64,000 nucleotides of DNA from Toxonevra muliebris (GCA_963691655.1 OY829326.1:147578998-147642997), one strand, 5' to 3'. Positions 11,866-24,059 are shown, counted from the first letter of the stretch. Numbers and translations: made by a program. Notes: a model not told the origin generated them from the sequence alone.

Positions 11866-13138
11866 TACATATTTCCGTTTGATCCCAAGTTCACCATCAT
11901 GTAAGCGTAGCTAACATATGAAAATAGCATCTTTCATGGGCATTAAAAAAGAGCCATTAACTAACCAACGAAACCTATAAAGCCTGCACATAATGTATAG
12001 GGTATAAAATGTACATATGTATGAAAAGTCTGTCTGCTCTTTTTTTTTCAATATAAGTAGAAACTCTGAATATTTATGATACACTTCGAGGAAAAGAAGT
12101 TCCAAGTTGGTTCATCAAAATTAATTAATAAACTATTAAATGTATAAATATTTATAGTGAGCATCAGATATTTAACAATTCAAGAACATTTATTTACAAT
12201 CATTTAATCAGCATTTAATATAGAGGTACTAAATTTTATACTTTGCTTTTATGTTGTATGCACTCATTGGCACATGGTGGTTAATCGAGTACGAATGGCC
12301 GGTGGTGCAATTATGAGTATTCGCGGGGTACAGTTTGCGAAATTCTTTGCTGCTCTTGGTGCTGCTGCATATTGGATTGCAGCAAATGGTAAATACGACG
12401 ACGAAAACATAATAATAATAAAACAACAACAACAAAAAATAAAAAACTAATCTAACCAGTTTTCAATCTCTTTGTTATTTGTAAGAAATAATATAAGGCA
12501 GCAACAAAAATATCTATAGCTATACAACTTAACTCTATACATACATAAATAAAACACGAAAGAACAAAAACAAAAAAAAAAAAACTATAAAATAAATAAA
12601 AATGAAAAATAAAAGAAATATAAAGATGGCGTTTTATGTTGTGGACACAACACAACACAAAAGTGAATGCTTAACTTGCGCCAAAAACATCATGTTGTTA
12701 GTTAGTACCATATACGATATATGATAGTACGAGTACCTAGCAACATAATCGACCGACCGACCGACCGACCGGCCATTAGTTATATTACTTGAAATATGGT
12801 GGAGAATTTGATTTATCTCATATTTTTTTTTAAATTAAAACTTTGTAATTTGTGGAAGTGTGCTAATAGTTGGGTATTTACAATTACGTTTTAATATTCT
12901 TGGAAATGAAAGTACAACATATGAAACCTAAAAAATTAACATTAGAAGTTGCCGAACCTGCCATCAAATTTTCAAATATTTTAATGAGCATAGTGATCAA
13001 ATATGCTTAGGTGGTTAGACATTTTCATACAAAATATGCTTAAGAAAACTATTGAAACAAAGACGGATGTTATAGTAAACTTTCCAGCAAAATAATAAAC
13101 TGGACATTTAAGCACAAAGCCTTAGATTTCTTTGTTAT
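11866..13138. other. Non-coding interval
   Basis: No gene is supported. It is very AT-rich, with A-rich and ACA-rich tracts near 12,420-12,600 and a (CCGA)n run at about 12,750-12,772. Minus-strand frames at 12,229-12,435 and 12,452-12,658 are dominated by Phe/Tyr-coding A-rich tracts and are not called. Confidence 0.55.
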
Positions 13139-13140
13139 TA

Positions 13141-14398
13141 TTAGGAGTATGAATGTATAAACTCGTATTTTTTTTCGTAATTTGGACATTTATTGTGAAA
13201 AAGTGATTATAAATTTATTCTTTAAAGTATTGTCCATCGTTAGCCACAACCTTTTCCCATCTTTGTGGTAGCATACGGATTCCGCGTCGAAAGAACTCCT
13301 CATCTTTTGAGGCTATCCCCGAATCGACCCATTTTTTGAGTTCTTCGAAAGAACGGAAGTGCTGTTCAGCCAGGCCATGTGTCATCGATCGGAACAAGTG
13401 GTAATCAGAAGGAGCAATGTCTGGAGAATACGGCGGCACTTCCCATTTCAGCGTTTCCAAGTATGTTTTTACTTGCCTTGCAACATGTGGCCGAGCATTG
13501 TGTGCTGAAGAATAACTTCGTCGTGTCTATTCTCATATTCTGGCCTCTTATTCTTTAATGCTCGGCTCAAACGCATCAATTGTAGTCGGTAGCGGTCGCC
13601 AGTGATCGTTTCATTCGGTTTCAACAGCTCATAATACACGACACCTTTCATATCCCACCAAATACACAGCATGAGCTTGGATCCATGGATGTTCGGCTTT
13701 GCCGTTGATGTTGATGCATGTCCAGGCGGTCCCCATGATTTTTTACGCTTTTGGTTATCGTAACGTATCAACTTTTCATCGCCAGTCACAATACGATGCA
13801 GAAACCCCTTTCTTTTCTGTCGTTCAATCAGCATTTCACATGTGAAAAATCGTCGTTCGACGTCTCTCGGCTTCAATTCGTACGGCACCCAATTTTCTTG
13901 CTTTTGAATCATTCCCAATGGTTGATTGATCAAGTCCTAAAGATTCTGCAAGTTCTTGTTGCGTTTGACATGAATCTTCTTCGAGTAATGCCTTCAATTC
14001 TTCATCTTCGAACTTTTTCGGGCCGTCTGAACGTTCCCTGTCTTCAACATCAAAATCACCACTTTTGAAACGCGCATACCACACCTGACACATTCTAACG
14101 TCTATAGCACAGTCATGATAAGCTTCAGTGAGTAAACGATGTGCTTCAGTTGCGTTTTCCTTTAAATGGAAGAAGCAAATTAAAACTTCCCGCAAATGTT
14201 GTTTTGTTGGCACGAAATTCGACATTTTCAGCTATAGTAAAACACTTTTGTAAAATTATGAAAATTATTTGACAGATCAATTCTTATAGTATTTTTGGCG
14301 CTCTTCGAGATAGAATAGCTGTCAATGTCAAAAAAAATGGCGCGTATGATAGATTTGAAGTTAGTCACAATTACGAATTTATACATTCATACTCCCAA
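13141..14398 (-). mobile_element. Near-full-length mariner element, minus strand
   Basis: The left end TTAGGAGTATGAATGTATAA and the reverse complement of the right end TTGGGAGTATGAATGTATAA differ by one base. Each is flanked by TA (13,139-13,140 and 14,399-14,400). The length of 1,258 bp is normal for mariner. The transposase reads from 14,225 down to about 13,215. The 5' half of this family recurs almost unchanged in the chimeric element at 62,048-63,108. Confidence 0.92.
13215..14225 (-). pseudogene. Mariner transposase, frameshifted (mellifera-like)
   Basis: The start MSNFVPTKQHLREVLICFFH at 14,225 leads into two helix-turn-helix modules (MCQVWYARFKSGDFDVEDRE and QQELAESLGLDQSTI). A frameshift near 13,920 moves the reading to ENWVPYELKPRDVERRFF and then HRIVTGDEK, which holds the first catalytic Asp. 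WWDMKGVVYYELLKPNETIT follows. Another frameshift lies near 13,480, where the second motif, usually HDNARPH, reads HNARPH, so the catalytic Asp has become His. The end YSPDIAPSDYHLFRSMTHGL retains the third Asp of DD34D, and the protein closes with VANDGQYFKE. The combined length of about 335 codons is normal. At least two frameshifts plus the Asp loss make it inactive. Mellifera/cecropia-type is inferred from YELLKP and SDYHLFRS. Confidence 0.85.
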
Positions 14399-14485
14399 TA
14401 CTATAAGGTAACCACTATGTTCTTGCTGATTCCGGGGGCCTATCAATTTTATTTATATTTTTGAAAGACTCGTCCACATGGTTTC

Positions 14486-14942
14486 CAAATGGTCAATATT
14501 TGAATTTATTTCGTGGAAAGAATAAAGACCATGAACAAACTTATTTATCTCATTGCAAAAAAGTTCGCCTCCATGCTTAGCAGTGACTTTACAGAGCAAT
14601 GTTTTAGCCGTCCTCCTTTTATTCGTCTAATAAGGGACTTGTAGTATCAATTAATTCAATTAAATTTGGACTCATTGAACCCCTTTTGACTAAACTTACG
14701 TCAATTTGTCAATAATTAGATGGAAAACAGTTCTGCATAGGCAGAAGTTAAAAGTAGACTGATGAGTCGAAATTCAGTTCAATCAATTCATTCAACAAGT
14801 CTCTTATTAGATCAAAGGAGGACTACTAAAACATTGCTCTGTAAAGTCACTGGCAAGCATGGGGGCGGAATTTTTTGCAATGGGATAAATTAGTTTGTTC
14901 ATGGTCTTTAGCGGTTCCACGAAATAAATATGGATATTGACC
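14486..14942. repeat. Large inverted repeat, arms about 190 bp, loop about 80 bp
   Basis: The left arm (14,486-14,676) and right arm (14,757-14,942) are reverse complements with scattered mismatches. Matching blocks include GACCATGAACAAAC, CAGTGACTTTACAGAGCAAT and ATTTATTTCGTGGA. The unit begins about 90 bp from the mariner end at 14,398. The right arm is continuous with the Cys-rich open frame at 14,847-15,167, so the left arm looks like an inverted partial duplication of that element. Transcripts across it could fold into a long hairpin. Confidence 0.75.
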
Positions 14943-15167
14943 ACCTAATCCATAGGGAAGCTCCCGAAACCCAAATGTATTGCAAATGCTTAGGGGAAAC
15001 CTATGATCGTAAATATTAAAACTAATATTCACAAAATTTTTTAAAAGTTTCTGAAGTTTTCCAGATATGAGGAACGATTCTGTTTTTCTCTTTCCAAAAA
15101 CGATTTTTTTACCACACGTTGCGCAAACTTTCCTCGTCTTCTCTTCATGGTCACATTTGAGGTCCAT
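14847..15167 (-). pseudogene. Cys-rich open frame, unassigned, probably transposon-derived
   Basis: A minus-strand frame of about 106 codons starts MDLKCDHEEKTRKVCATCGK, with a C-x9-C-x2-C arrangement, and continues through NIYDHRFPLSICNTFGFREL. The paired cysteines followed by a DxRFPxGIC-like segment recall small zinc-binding modules at the start of some arthropod repeat-encoded proteins, but I cannot name the family. Its 3' half overlaps the right arm of the inverted repeat, so part of the peptide is encoded twice in opposite orientation. No splice sites or promoter were recognised. It could be chance, although the Cys pattern argues for a real origin. Confidence 0.35.
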
Positions 15168-15479
15168 TTTAACAAAATAAAATCTCGGAAGAATTCAGCC
15201 AGATTCAACTTCAATTGTATTATAAACACGCTTTTTATAATATGATCGATTTATAGCCTGTACAAATTACAAAAACTAATTTCATGATTTCCCGGAAATA
15301 TGAGCAGCTATGATTTCATTTCAAACAGTTTTGTCACCTTCAGTTGTATATTAATCAAACTGTAAAGTCCGTTTACGACGTCATTTTGGTCATACCTAAA
15401 CATGGTTCAAGCTCACTGTGTCGGATACACGGGTAACCGAACTGTGTGCACTGTGTGAAAAAATAGACTCGTATTAAAC

Positions 15480-16085
15480 TTACATTATTCACAATTCATT
15501 TTTTTTTTATTCAATAGAAAGCTGATTGTCCACTCGCCATTGTTGGCAATAATTATTTGGCATCTCCTGGTGCAACTTTGGTTTAATTGTTCGGCATACT
15601 CTACATTAAATCATTTTCATATACGCTTGAACGTTCAAATTAGTTGTTTTTTTTTTTAAATTAGTTTTCTTTCTGAAAGCTATTAAACAATTCAAATGAA
15701 GACTCATCAGTAAAAATGGCGTTGCTCCAATTACGATCCAAATTTTCATGGGTGCATCACGTTGCAAACGTTTTACAATGTGATTTTCAGTCAATTATGG
15801 TTTTGGGCTGGTGGTTTTGTTACAGATCCCTGATTGATGTCGTTTTTGGACAGTTTTTGTTAAGTTTTTCTAAGGAAAAGCGTTAGTTTTTTTTCATAAA
15901 AGCTGCATATCGCCTTATCAGCTCTAGTTAAAGTGACTTTCTTTCTGTCCCCGCCCCACCGTCGTCAACATTCTCGAAATTTTCTAAATCGCTTAAGATT
16001 CAATGTATTTCGCAGCAGCTTTAACACTCATTTTTGGACCTTTAGTGTGTTTAACCAAAAAGTCAACTTCAAATCTCTTAAATTT
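15480..16085 (-). pseudogene. Tc1-like transposase remnant
   Basis: Minus-strand frames give FEVDFLVKHTKGPKMSVKAA and AAKYIES (a helix-turn-helix start) near 16,080-15,995. Then come KESHF/KVTLTRADKAICSFYEKK and NDINQGSVTKPPAQNHN, and near 15,740 DRNWSNAIFTDESSFELFNS, which holds the first catalytic Asp of a Tc1-type DDE domain (TDESSFE). The rest decays toward 15,500. Frameshifts are frequent and no end repeats were found. The assignment rests mainly on the NW-xAIFTDESSFELF motif, which is standard in Tc1-like enzymes. Confidence 0.6.
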
Positions 16086-16319
16086 GATATTCATTGTAAA
16101 TTGATGTTATTAAATCAAAAACTAATACTAACCAAGGAATGAAACCGTATAAATATAACGTTCCAATTTTGGTTTTGTCAAATATTTTAGTTTCGATTTT
16201 GTTCTTTAGTATTCATTCGGATTTCGGCTTCGTTCCCGTTTTGAAGGAAAGAGATCAAAATAAGTTTGACAATAAAATATGAGATTAATTACTAAATAAT
16301 TGCTCAATAATAATTAATC

Positions 16320-17630
16320 GTCATGGCGAAAGCGAGTCGAACGGGGAACTGAATGCGCTAGAACTCGAAAGGCAAGTCAGTAGGTATCATTGGAATTCTC
16401 GGAATGAGTGCTTCCTCGCGTTTGAGCTTGCCTTTGATTAATGTCGCTTGAATGGCATTGCTCATCAGCTTCTTCACCGTCAATCTAGTTCAATTGCACA
16501 GCTTGGTTGGTTGGTTTAGATTGCGCAGCATAATGATGATTGAGGCAATTTTCAGTTTGCAAATTGTGTGGTTAAAAATTCAGTCAGATAGTTTGTGGCT
16601 TCGTCTTCATTCGTAACGCAATCAACCGGGAACACTTTAGTTATGAGCACTTCCTTCGACAATGTGCAGTGGCAGAAATTCGGCGGAACAAAATAAGACC
16701 AATCGACAGATCAGCCGGTATTTGGCCGTTTCCAATTGACAATTGTTTTGAGGATTCATTGGCTGATGGATCATTTTGTAGCGTTATTCGTATATTGGTT
16801 GTTAAATGCAGCTTATCCACATATCGCCACAAAAGTGACGCCTTCAAGCATGCGTTTAGTTCTTTGGCCGCTGTCGATCGTGGAATGACGGGAAGTGATT
16901 GACGAAAATCGCCGGCCAACAGAATAATCGCAATACCGAAGAGTCTGGTATTGCTGTGCAAGTCTTTCAGCGTTCTGTAGAAGGTCTCCAATGCACGTTC
17001 GTTTGTGTGGCAGATGATGATTTTGCAAGTTTTCAATACTTGTGTCATCGCTGAATTTTTTTGGGATATTGCAAGTCGGATTCTCATGTGCTTGGAGGTT
17101 TAGAGGCAATTTCAATGCTGAATACGCTGTTCGACCGCCTTCCACAAATGTTGCAGCTTTCCAGAGGAAGTAATAACCACGGCAATGGCGGATTTTGAAC
17201 GGATTGATGCTAAAAAAAAAACGAAATAAGGAATGTTTTTCCAGTTCCATCAAAGAAAAAGTCAACCGTCTTCATTAATGGGTCGTAAACGTTCTTTTGT
17301 TGAGCATTCAGATTTCGAACGTTTCCTCGTACAACGTCAGTCAACGTATTTAGATCGTAGTCGCGCTCACATTGTAACTCACGATTAAAAGTATCATGCA
17401 TGGGACGATTTGGAATGGGCATACCCAAATTGCACAACGCACTGCCGCACTTGAGCAAACACATGTTGTCGATCAAAATCAATGCCTAATTTCGAATCTC
17501 ATCATTCATCTCGAGTTCGTGATTTCCGGTCGTTCTGAGAGTTCTGTACAAAACATCATCCACCATATCATCCTTGTACTTGTTCCATAAAACGCGTGCA
17601 TTGGATGCAAAACATGTCGAAATTATGCGC
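16320..17630 (-). pseudogene. Helitron helicase (Pif1-like) remnant
   Basis: Successive minus-strand frames reproduce the end of a Helitron Rep/helicase. In order they are STCFASNARVLWNKYKDDMV (17,620), ILIDNMCLLKCGSALCNLGM, PIPNRPMHDTFNRELQ, NVRNLNAQQKNVYD, GTGKTFLIS (Walker A, near 17,230), EGGRTAYSALKLPLN, TRLFGIAIILLAGDFRQSLP with VIPRST (near 16,900), and LTTNIRITLQNDPSANESSK. After a gap, LMSNAIQATLIKGKLKREEA and LIPRIPMIPTDLPFEF (near 16,400) and PVRLAFAMT follow. The Walker B WDE is replaced by ICHTNE. Several frameshifts and internal losses are evident. Helitrons move by rolling circle using the Rep/helicase; only the helicase part is present here, and no CTRR end or hairpin was identified. 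Confidence 0.85.
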
Positions 17631-17928
17631 TATCGAAATTAAAGTCGATACATACAAAAAAATCTTATAAATATAAGATTTTTTTTAATTTTCATAACAC
17701 TGAAGTAAAGAAAAATAAAAAATCAATTCATTAATGTACATTAAATGTAAAGATTTCATTGTATTTATGAAAAATTACATTGGATCAATGTAAAAATTTC
17801 ATATGAATTGATGCAATGAATTTGTTTATTGACTAAATGTAGATACATAAATAGATTTTTACATTGGTTGCAAATTCTATGAGCGTTTTCATACTCCGAA
17901 TGATAATTTTCATGTGTACTATGAACTT

Positions 17929-18163
17929 GACTACCTCAATAGTCTAATGGATAGTGCACTAGACTTTCATCCAGAAGGTTGCGGGTTCGATTCCCGTCTT
18001 GGTCTGGTGCTTAATTCTCATAAACTTCTTATATTCACTATCGATATGAAGCGGATGAGAATTATTAGAATGTACACACCTTGGTTGGTAATGGCAAAAC
18101 CACCGAGCTGATAAAAAAGTGCCACATAGCCGTTCGGAATCGGCGTTAAACTGTAGGTCCTAC
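17929..18163 (+). mobile_element. SINE-A copy 1 (tRNA-Arg-like head)
   Basis: The head GACTACCTCAATAGTCTAAT and TTGCGGGTTCGATTCCCGTC contains recognisable pol III A and B boxes. The T arm pairs CGGG with CCCG around TTCGATT, but the acceptor stem does not close. The body continues CATAAACTTCTTATATTCAC, then ACACCTTGGTTGGTAATGGC and GCCGTTCGGAATCGGCGTTA. The same head-body-tail order is seen at 43,872-44,415. It ends where SINE-B begins at 18,166. Confidence 0.78.
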
Positions 18164-18165
18164 CA

Positions 18166-18347
18166 TCGCCACTGTGGTCTAGTGGAAGAGTGCCAGACTC
18201 TTGTTTCTGGAGACCCGAGTTCGATTCTCGGCTTGGGTATGTTTCTTATCTATATTTCTTTCTCTCTTGTTTTCTTTCTTTCTTTTGGCTTTGGTACAAT
18301 ATATCTTATAGGTCGCAGTGCCTGACTTTCGAGTCGTCCTTCCTTCA
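18166..18347 (+). mobile_element. SINE-B copy, plus strand
   Basis: The head GCCACTGTGGTCTAGTGGAA contains a good A box (TGGTCTAGTGG) and GAGTTCGATTCTCGG a good B box. The anticodon arm pairs CCAGA with TCTGG around an 8-nt loop, but the 5' end does not pair with CTTGGGTA, so this is not a functional tRNA. A CT-rich body (TTTCTTATCTATATTTC...) leads to the tail TTATAGGTCGCAGTGCCTGA and GTCGTCCTTCC, which is shared with the LINE at 2.56 kb and the minus copy at 10.2 kb. With both internal promoter boxes preserved, this is the better copy of the family. Confidence 0.8.
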
Positions 18348-18349
18348 AA

Positions 18350-21300
18350 AAATACTATGAACTTTTTGGTTCCGTATACGTTTTTAGTATCGATACATTG
18401 ATATTCGTAATAAAGAACTATATGAAAACTCATGATAATGGAACAAGTTTTGTTTTTATTTTTATGATGAAAACAAAATGGTTACTATAACAAAAAGAAC
18501 AATTCGCTACCTCTATTCTTTAACTACGTATCTCCATTTTGGATGAAATTCAGTTTTTAGAATCCAGATAGAAATAAGTCCTCAGCGAGTTTGTTTGGGT
18601 AAAACAAATTTAGAACCAGTTCTTCGATATCGAATTTCTACTTGAACACAAAAGTTTTTTTTTAAATCTTTAGTTTTTTTCGTTTTCTGAAAATTGATAC
18701 TTTTGAAGATACGTGGTTGAAGAATAAAGGTAGCAAATTGGAAATAACAACTTGAAATCTCGCTCATCAGGAGTGTAGACGTTTCAAATTGCGTAAGCTA
18801 TCGGCAGTCAGGTAAGGCCGAGGTCACATTAACGGTCAAAATTTGGGCATCAGTAATTTGTTTCAAAATTGGAGGATTTTACGCTTGAGTGTTTTTAATT
18901 TCGATATTCTGTATTTGGGGATTATGAGTTTGGTGATTATTCTTAAGACAAGGAATCCTATTTTTGGTGATTTCATAGATCTCCCCAATTTCACATTTAC
19001 AATAATTTCTGCGGAGGCAAACGATGTTTTAGTTCTTATTCCAGATATATTAAAGAGAAGCTTAAGCTTCGCTATTATTGAAAATTCTAGATTGAACCGA
19101 ACAATATCTGCATACACAAATACATTTATTTTAACGCAAAACTAACTAAATTTGTATGTAAAATATTATATTATTTTTTTTTTTTTATTTGTCACAATTC
19201 TATGTATTTGCAAATGCAAATATGTACAAGCAAGTATATACTATTTTGTGTATACTTAAATACATATATGTGTATATGTGTGTAGGTACATATATACAGT
19301 AGGTATGCATATACCGACAAGTACAAACAACATCTAGTAAGCATAAAAGCCTAAGCGAAAATATCAAATCGCATGTGGTACATGTCATGAGAATACGAAA
19401 ATACATATATACACTAACGGAACTAGAAATTTGCTAACGGGGGGAGGTAGAGGGACTTAAATTTTCTTCACTCTAAAATTTGTTTTTTTTGCCTCATAAC
19501 CAACGATCAAAATCTATAGGATTTTCATCGGCAAGGGTATGGGGGGTCTTGACCCCAAAATCTCTATTACTCCCCCTTGGATCCGCAAGTGCATATGTAT
19601 GTATATGTGAATGTAAGTAGAATGTAGATATATATGGTGGTAACTATATAGATGGTTTGAAATGCAAGTAGACGGCGGAACTATTTCAACAACAACTACA
19701 GCAATAATAATACATAACAACAACAACGGTTGTTGTAGATGCAGCATCAGCATCACTCACTCACTCTTTCACTCACCGTCGTCCAGCAGCAGCAACTGCA
19801 ACTACAACAGCAGTTAGATAGATAGATAGACATCGTAGGTACTTGAATATATAGAAACTAAACTAAATGCAATATTTCATCGCATACCAAAGTGAAAGAG
19901 TAGTAGATTTTTGTTTTGTTTTTTACTATTTCAACGTACGTTTCGTTGGCGAAAAACCCACAAAACTGCAACTCTGCTGCTGCTGCTACTGCTACATACA
20001 GTTTCTGCTGTTTTTGCTGTTGTTGTTGCTGCCGTGGCTGCACTATTGCACTAAAGTGAACTGAACTAAAGTAAAATTTTGTGCAATACAAACATACATA
20101 CAAACAAAAAGGCAGAAAGGCATGTGGCAGTGGAGTAAGAGAATTTGGAATAGAAGTTCGAAATATGTATGTAAGTACGAGATGAATATGAATTGTATGC
20201 TTGTATATCTGTATGTATGTAAGTATGTAAGTAGGAATGAAACAGTACCATCAATACCAAATATTCAGCAACTATGGCAACAATGGCTAAGCAAGCACAA
20301 AAAGCACAGAGATGCAGAGTGGCAGTGGGAACATTTCGCCCCGGAATGCACTTGAGCAGCACCAGAACCAGCAGCAGCAGAATTTCTCGTTTATTCGCTC
20401 GTGTTTTACACATTCGCACTCACTCTTACTGATTCACTCAAGCACTCTCTTATTCACTCACACACTTACATTCGCGCTTTTACCAAATTCTAAATTTCAA
20501 ATGTGAACACACGCAGCAGCGCAGCGCATACACCAAATGCATGAATGCATTGGTGTGAATACGAGTTTGTGTGTTTGCATAGAAACAAGTGCGTGTGTGT
20601 GTGTGTGTTTGCTGTTTGAGATATGAGCCTACAATTCTCGACCACGTCCATGTCTATGTCCTGAAATAGGTTAACACATGAATGTGTGATATCAGCGGCC
20701 AACTTTAATGAATATTAACGCATGTACGCATGTTGCATGAGCAGCCACCGACAATCTACAATATCCAACAACTAACAACCAGAGCAACAAAAGCTGAAGA
20801 GTTGATTCAGCGGGCAGCAGCTAAAATCTGGGATTAATTTTATAGGATAGTTATTTTGTATGTGTGTATGTGTGTAAGATTGCACATATGTACGCAGATA
20901 CATACATTCTCACATATTGATGTGATTTCGATTTACATGTATATATGTATATAGGCGTGGGTGTATGTATTTTAGACGATTACTTTGCCTAGCACTTTGG
21001 AATTCTATGTACATACTGAAATGCTTATATGTAGGTACCGATGTAAATAAAATATTATTAAATTGAATTATTAGGAATTTGAATGTTCTTCTTAGCCTTT
21101 AAAACATACTTAAAACATGCAGAGGTTAACACTCATACCAATTATAGGTAAGAGTTTTACGACGAGAAAGTTCTTTCGATTTGAGAACTTCCAATAATCT
21201 GGGCCAGGAAGTTTCTTTTTGGGAAACTCTTAAAATTTACCCCTGCGTGTTTCACAAGCATTTTTTACGAATTTATTCAACAATATAATGAATATCGTTC

Positions 21301-21915
21301 ATCAAACACCGTATGTATTCATAATGTTCAATGAATCAAGAATTTATTGAATACATTTTTGTGTTAGTTATTTAACATTAATCAAAATATTTTAATGTAT
21401 ATCGATCATTTATTTTAATAGCTGCCATATTAATAGTACTTATTTCCTGATGGTCACCCGTCCTCTGTTTACGATGATTTAACTCAGTATTGACTCCGGG
21501 AATTAATATTAGATTGAATCGAATTTACAACTTCACTTCATATTTTTGAAAGGAGGGGATGAGTTCAAGAGCTTCGACACCATTTATATTTTCCACCTTT
21601 TTCAAAACTTATCTAAATTTTTCGACCAACTAGTTCCCAAAAAAACACAGATTCGCAGGCCGTAATAATAGATATAGAATTACGCTGATGAGAAAATATA
21701 CAAGTCTCTCTTAATAGTACTGAGTAATTAGAAAGCTGACGTCATTTGTATGAACCCGATGAAAAAAACTTGACTCTCGACGTCTGCTCTCTCAGTGTCG
21801 TCTCATGTGCTCTATGATTACAACAATCACATGGCATCATTCGCTTGCTTAGACGAACTTGTCTCGTGTTTTCCGTTTTTCATATACTAATATTTTTATT
21901 TTTTTTTTATTTAAG
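18350..21915. other. Non-coding interval, microsatellite-rich
   Basis: No gene is supported. Contents include (GATA)n near 19,806-19,830, CAG/CTG runs near 19,785-19,810 and 19,975-20,035, TATG/TAAG runs near 20,165-20,235, and (GT)n near 20,590-20,608. An open frame at 18,843-19,145 (100 codons) and its antisense have no recognised domain. The dispersed repeat at 19,425 lies inside this interval. Confidence 0.55.
19425..19585 (+). repeat. Dispersed repeat, copy 2 (partner at 11,030)
   Basis: Co-linear with 11,030-11,182. It shares CTTAAATTTTCTTC, CTCATAACCAACGATCAAAA and GATTTTCATCGGCAA, and is bordered by G-rich and C-rich blocks (GGGGGGAGGTAG and ACTCCCCCTTGGATCCGC). The bordering GGATCC-containing end also resembles the CTTGGACTCG context of the first copy. 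Confidence 0.5.
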
Positions 21916-21924
21916 CAATCAACA

Positions 21925-22425
21925 CTCAGGGGGTACCCCTATGAATGCAAAGCACGGCATTGATTGAGGAATGAATATAAGAGGAAAGAGGGAGAAAAAG
22001 TTGTGAACGTTTGTTTTAAATTTGGAAATGTCATAAAAGCCAAGAAAATCGGTTGCAGGAAGCTTATTCCATATACGAGCGGTACGGTAGAGAAAAGAAC
22101 TATCTCTGTAATGCGTGGTGCGTTGGGGTACCATATCCACGTGGAATGCGTGACTACCGCTTGAACACATGGACTGGTGGAATCAAATTCCGTATCTCAG
22201 CGAAACATCTACCATGAAAATACCGGTAATACAGAGTCACACAACCCACGTTTCTACGGTGTTCTAAGGAGTCAATAGAGCTGGAAACCCTACTGTCTTC
22301 TATTAGCTTTATCGCCCGATGTTGAATACGGTCCAGGAACTCTAGTTGCGTTCGTGAAGCGCCTGCCCATAGGTGCGAATTATACTCCATTTTGGGGCGG
22401 ATATAGGTGGTGTATGTAACTCTGT
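21925..22425 (-). pseudogene. LINE ORF2 3' end (Jockey/CR1-like C-terminal region)
   Basis: The minus strand reads TYIRPKMEYNSHLWAGASRT, LEFLDRIQHRAIKLIEDSRV, SLEHRRNVGCVTLYYRYFHG and NLIPPVHVFKR. After a stop and frame change it gives HVDMVPQRTTHYRDSSFLYR and TARIWNKLPATDF-FKTNV. This is the conserved region after the RT of Jockey/CR1-type elements: YxSHxWxGA, a LxHRRxVG block, YRYFHG and a final R-LWN-LP. There is no RT, so the copy is 5'-truncated. Relatives are at 26,305 and 35,140. Confidence 0.78.
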
Positions 22426-22429
22426 ATTA

Positions 22430-24058
22430 AATAGTATTTAAAAAATAAATTTTATAAAACTACGCATAATCTTAAACAAAATACATTGTGTCGAAGTTTC
22501 TTGATTAAATAAATACACATTTGTTTTTTTGTTTTATTTTTCATAGCTTCAGAGTAGAAAGAACAGAAAAAGAAAATTTATATAACATGTTTTCTTTTTT
22601 CATTTCACTTTATTATTTCATATAGAATTCCTTATAGTATAGCAAGTTTTTACATACAAAAATAATGTGGGTATTCACAAATACAGCTAAAAAACCAGGA
22701 AAGCGACATTTGACTATTATAGATTTTTCATGAATTTCGCTTAGTTAGCAAAAAGTAAGAAGGAAAATTTATTGAAATATAGGTATACATATGTACAAAC
22801 GTATAGTATATACAGGATGTATATATAAATTTATATTTCTTTTTACATACACGCAACTTAGCGAAAACGAATATGTAATATAAAAGAAAGTAAAAAATGG
22901 AAAGAAAACCAGAAAACAAAAAAGTGCACAAAAAAAAAAAAATAAATAAATAAATAAAAGAAGCAACGCAGCATCAACAATTTTATTAAACTATAATATC
23001 CGGGGAAACCACAGAACAAAATACGCAGAACCGTAGAGATGAGAACAACAACACATGCAAAATTTTCTTTCATTTACCTACCCACTACGCCTTTATTTAC
23101 GCCCTCATTCACACAACCAACCACCCACTAACCAACCCCAATTTCTAGTTTTTTTTTTTTCTCTTCATTTTTTACTGCATATTAAAGCTCAATCCTCATT
23201 GCTACTTCTTCAAGTTTCTTATTTTTATTTTTTTTTTTGTACAAAACGAACGAAAAGTTCAAACTCTCGCACTTGTTTACAGCCGCTACTACCAACAACA
23301 ACAGCAGCTGAAGCAGCAGGAGCAAGAAAAAAAAATTAAATAACCAACAAACCAAGGAAGCAACCACACCTACCTACACACACACACACACATACAAACA
23401 AACACTGCCTGCTCCTTGCATTATGAATAAATAAAATAAATAGATAAGTTTATTTACAGTAGATATGTCAGTAAGTACAGTGTAGATATACAATGACATA
23501 TGTAGATACATATTTATATACTTGTGCATATGTATGTATGTATGTATGAATGTACATATTCATACATACTTAAATATGGTATTAAAATGGCAAACTGGCC
23601 TAGGCGTTGCAGAAGACGAAGAAGCATCATAAACCACAAATACATTGGAAATAAAATATTTGTGGATTCTAGTAGACTTGAAGATATCTACTTAGTCTCA
23701 CTTCAAATAGTGTCCTCACCCTGTATCCTACAGTCAATTAGAAGAGGCTTGGAGGATGAATCGTCCACGCGATTATAAAGTAATTTTTTGCTTAATCTTC
23801 CAGCTAACAATTTTAAGCAAAATCGACTTTTCCTCCCGTTAGGAAATCAGAGGAGATAGGGCAAAACCGATTGCGGATTCGTACCCTCTTACTCCCATTT
23901 TTTATCAAAACAGGCATTTTTCACCCCTCAAGCCTTGAAATTTCATGGGTCATCGGTGACCCATTGGCTCTCAATGGAAATTTTTACAACATTTTTGTGA
24001 ACATATTAATGAGATATTTTTTAAAAGATAAACCAAGTTACTTAGTATCAATTCTTCA
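22430..24058. other. Non-coding interval
   Basis: No gene is supported. It contains A-rich and TAAA runs near 22,925-22,960, a poly-T run near 23,150, a CAA/CAG cluster near 23,295-23,325, (CA)n near 23,378-23,392 and TATG repeats near 23,525-23,560. The part from about 23,840 shares GGGTCATCGGTGACCC-like motifs with the MITE that follows. Confidence 0.5.
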
Positions 24059-24059
24059 C

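Noticed and set aside
18172..18243. tRNA gene
   Set aside because: A and B boxes are good, but the 5' and 3' ends do not pair, the anticodon loop is 8 nt, and a SINE body and LINE-type tail follow.
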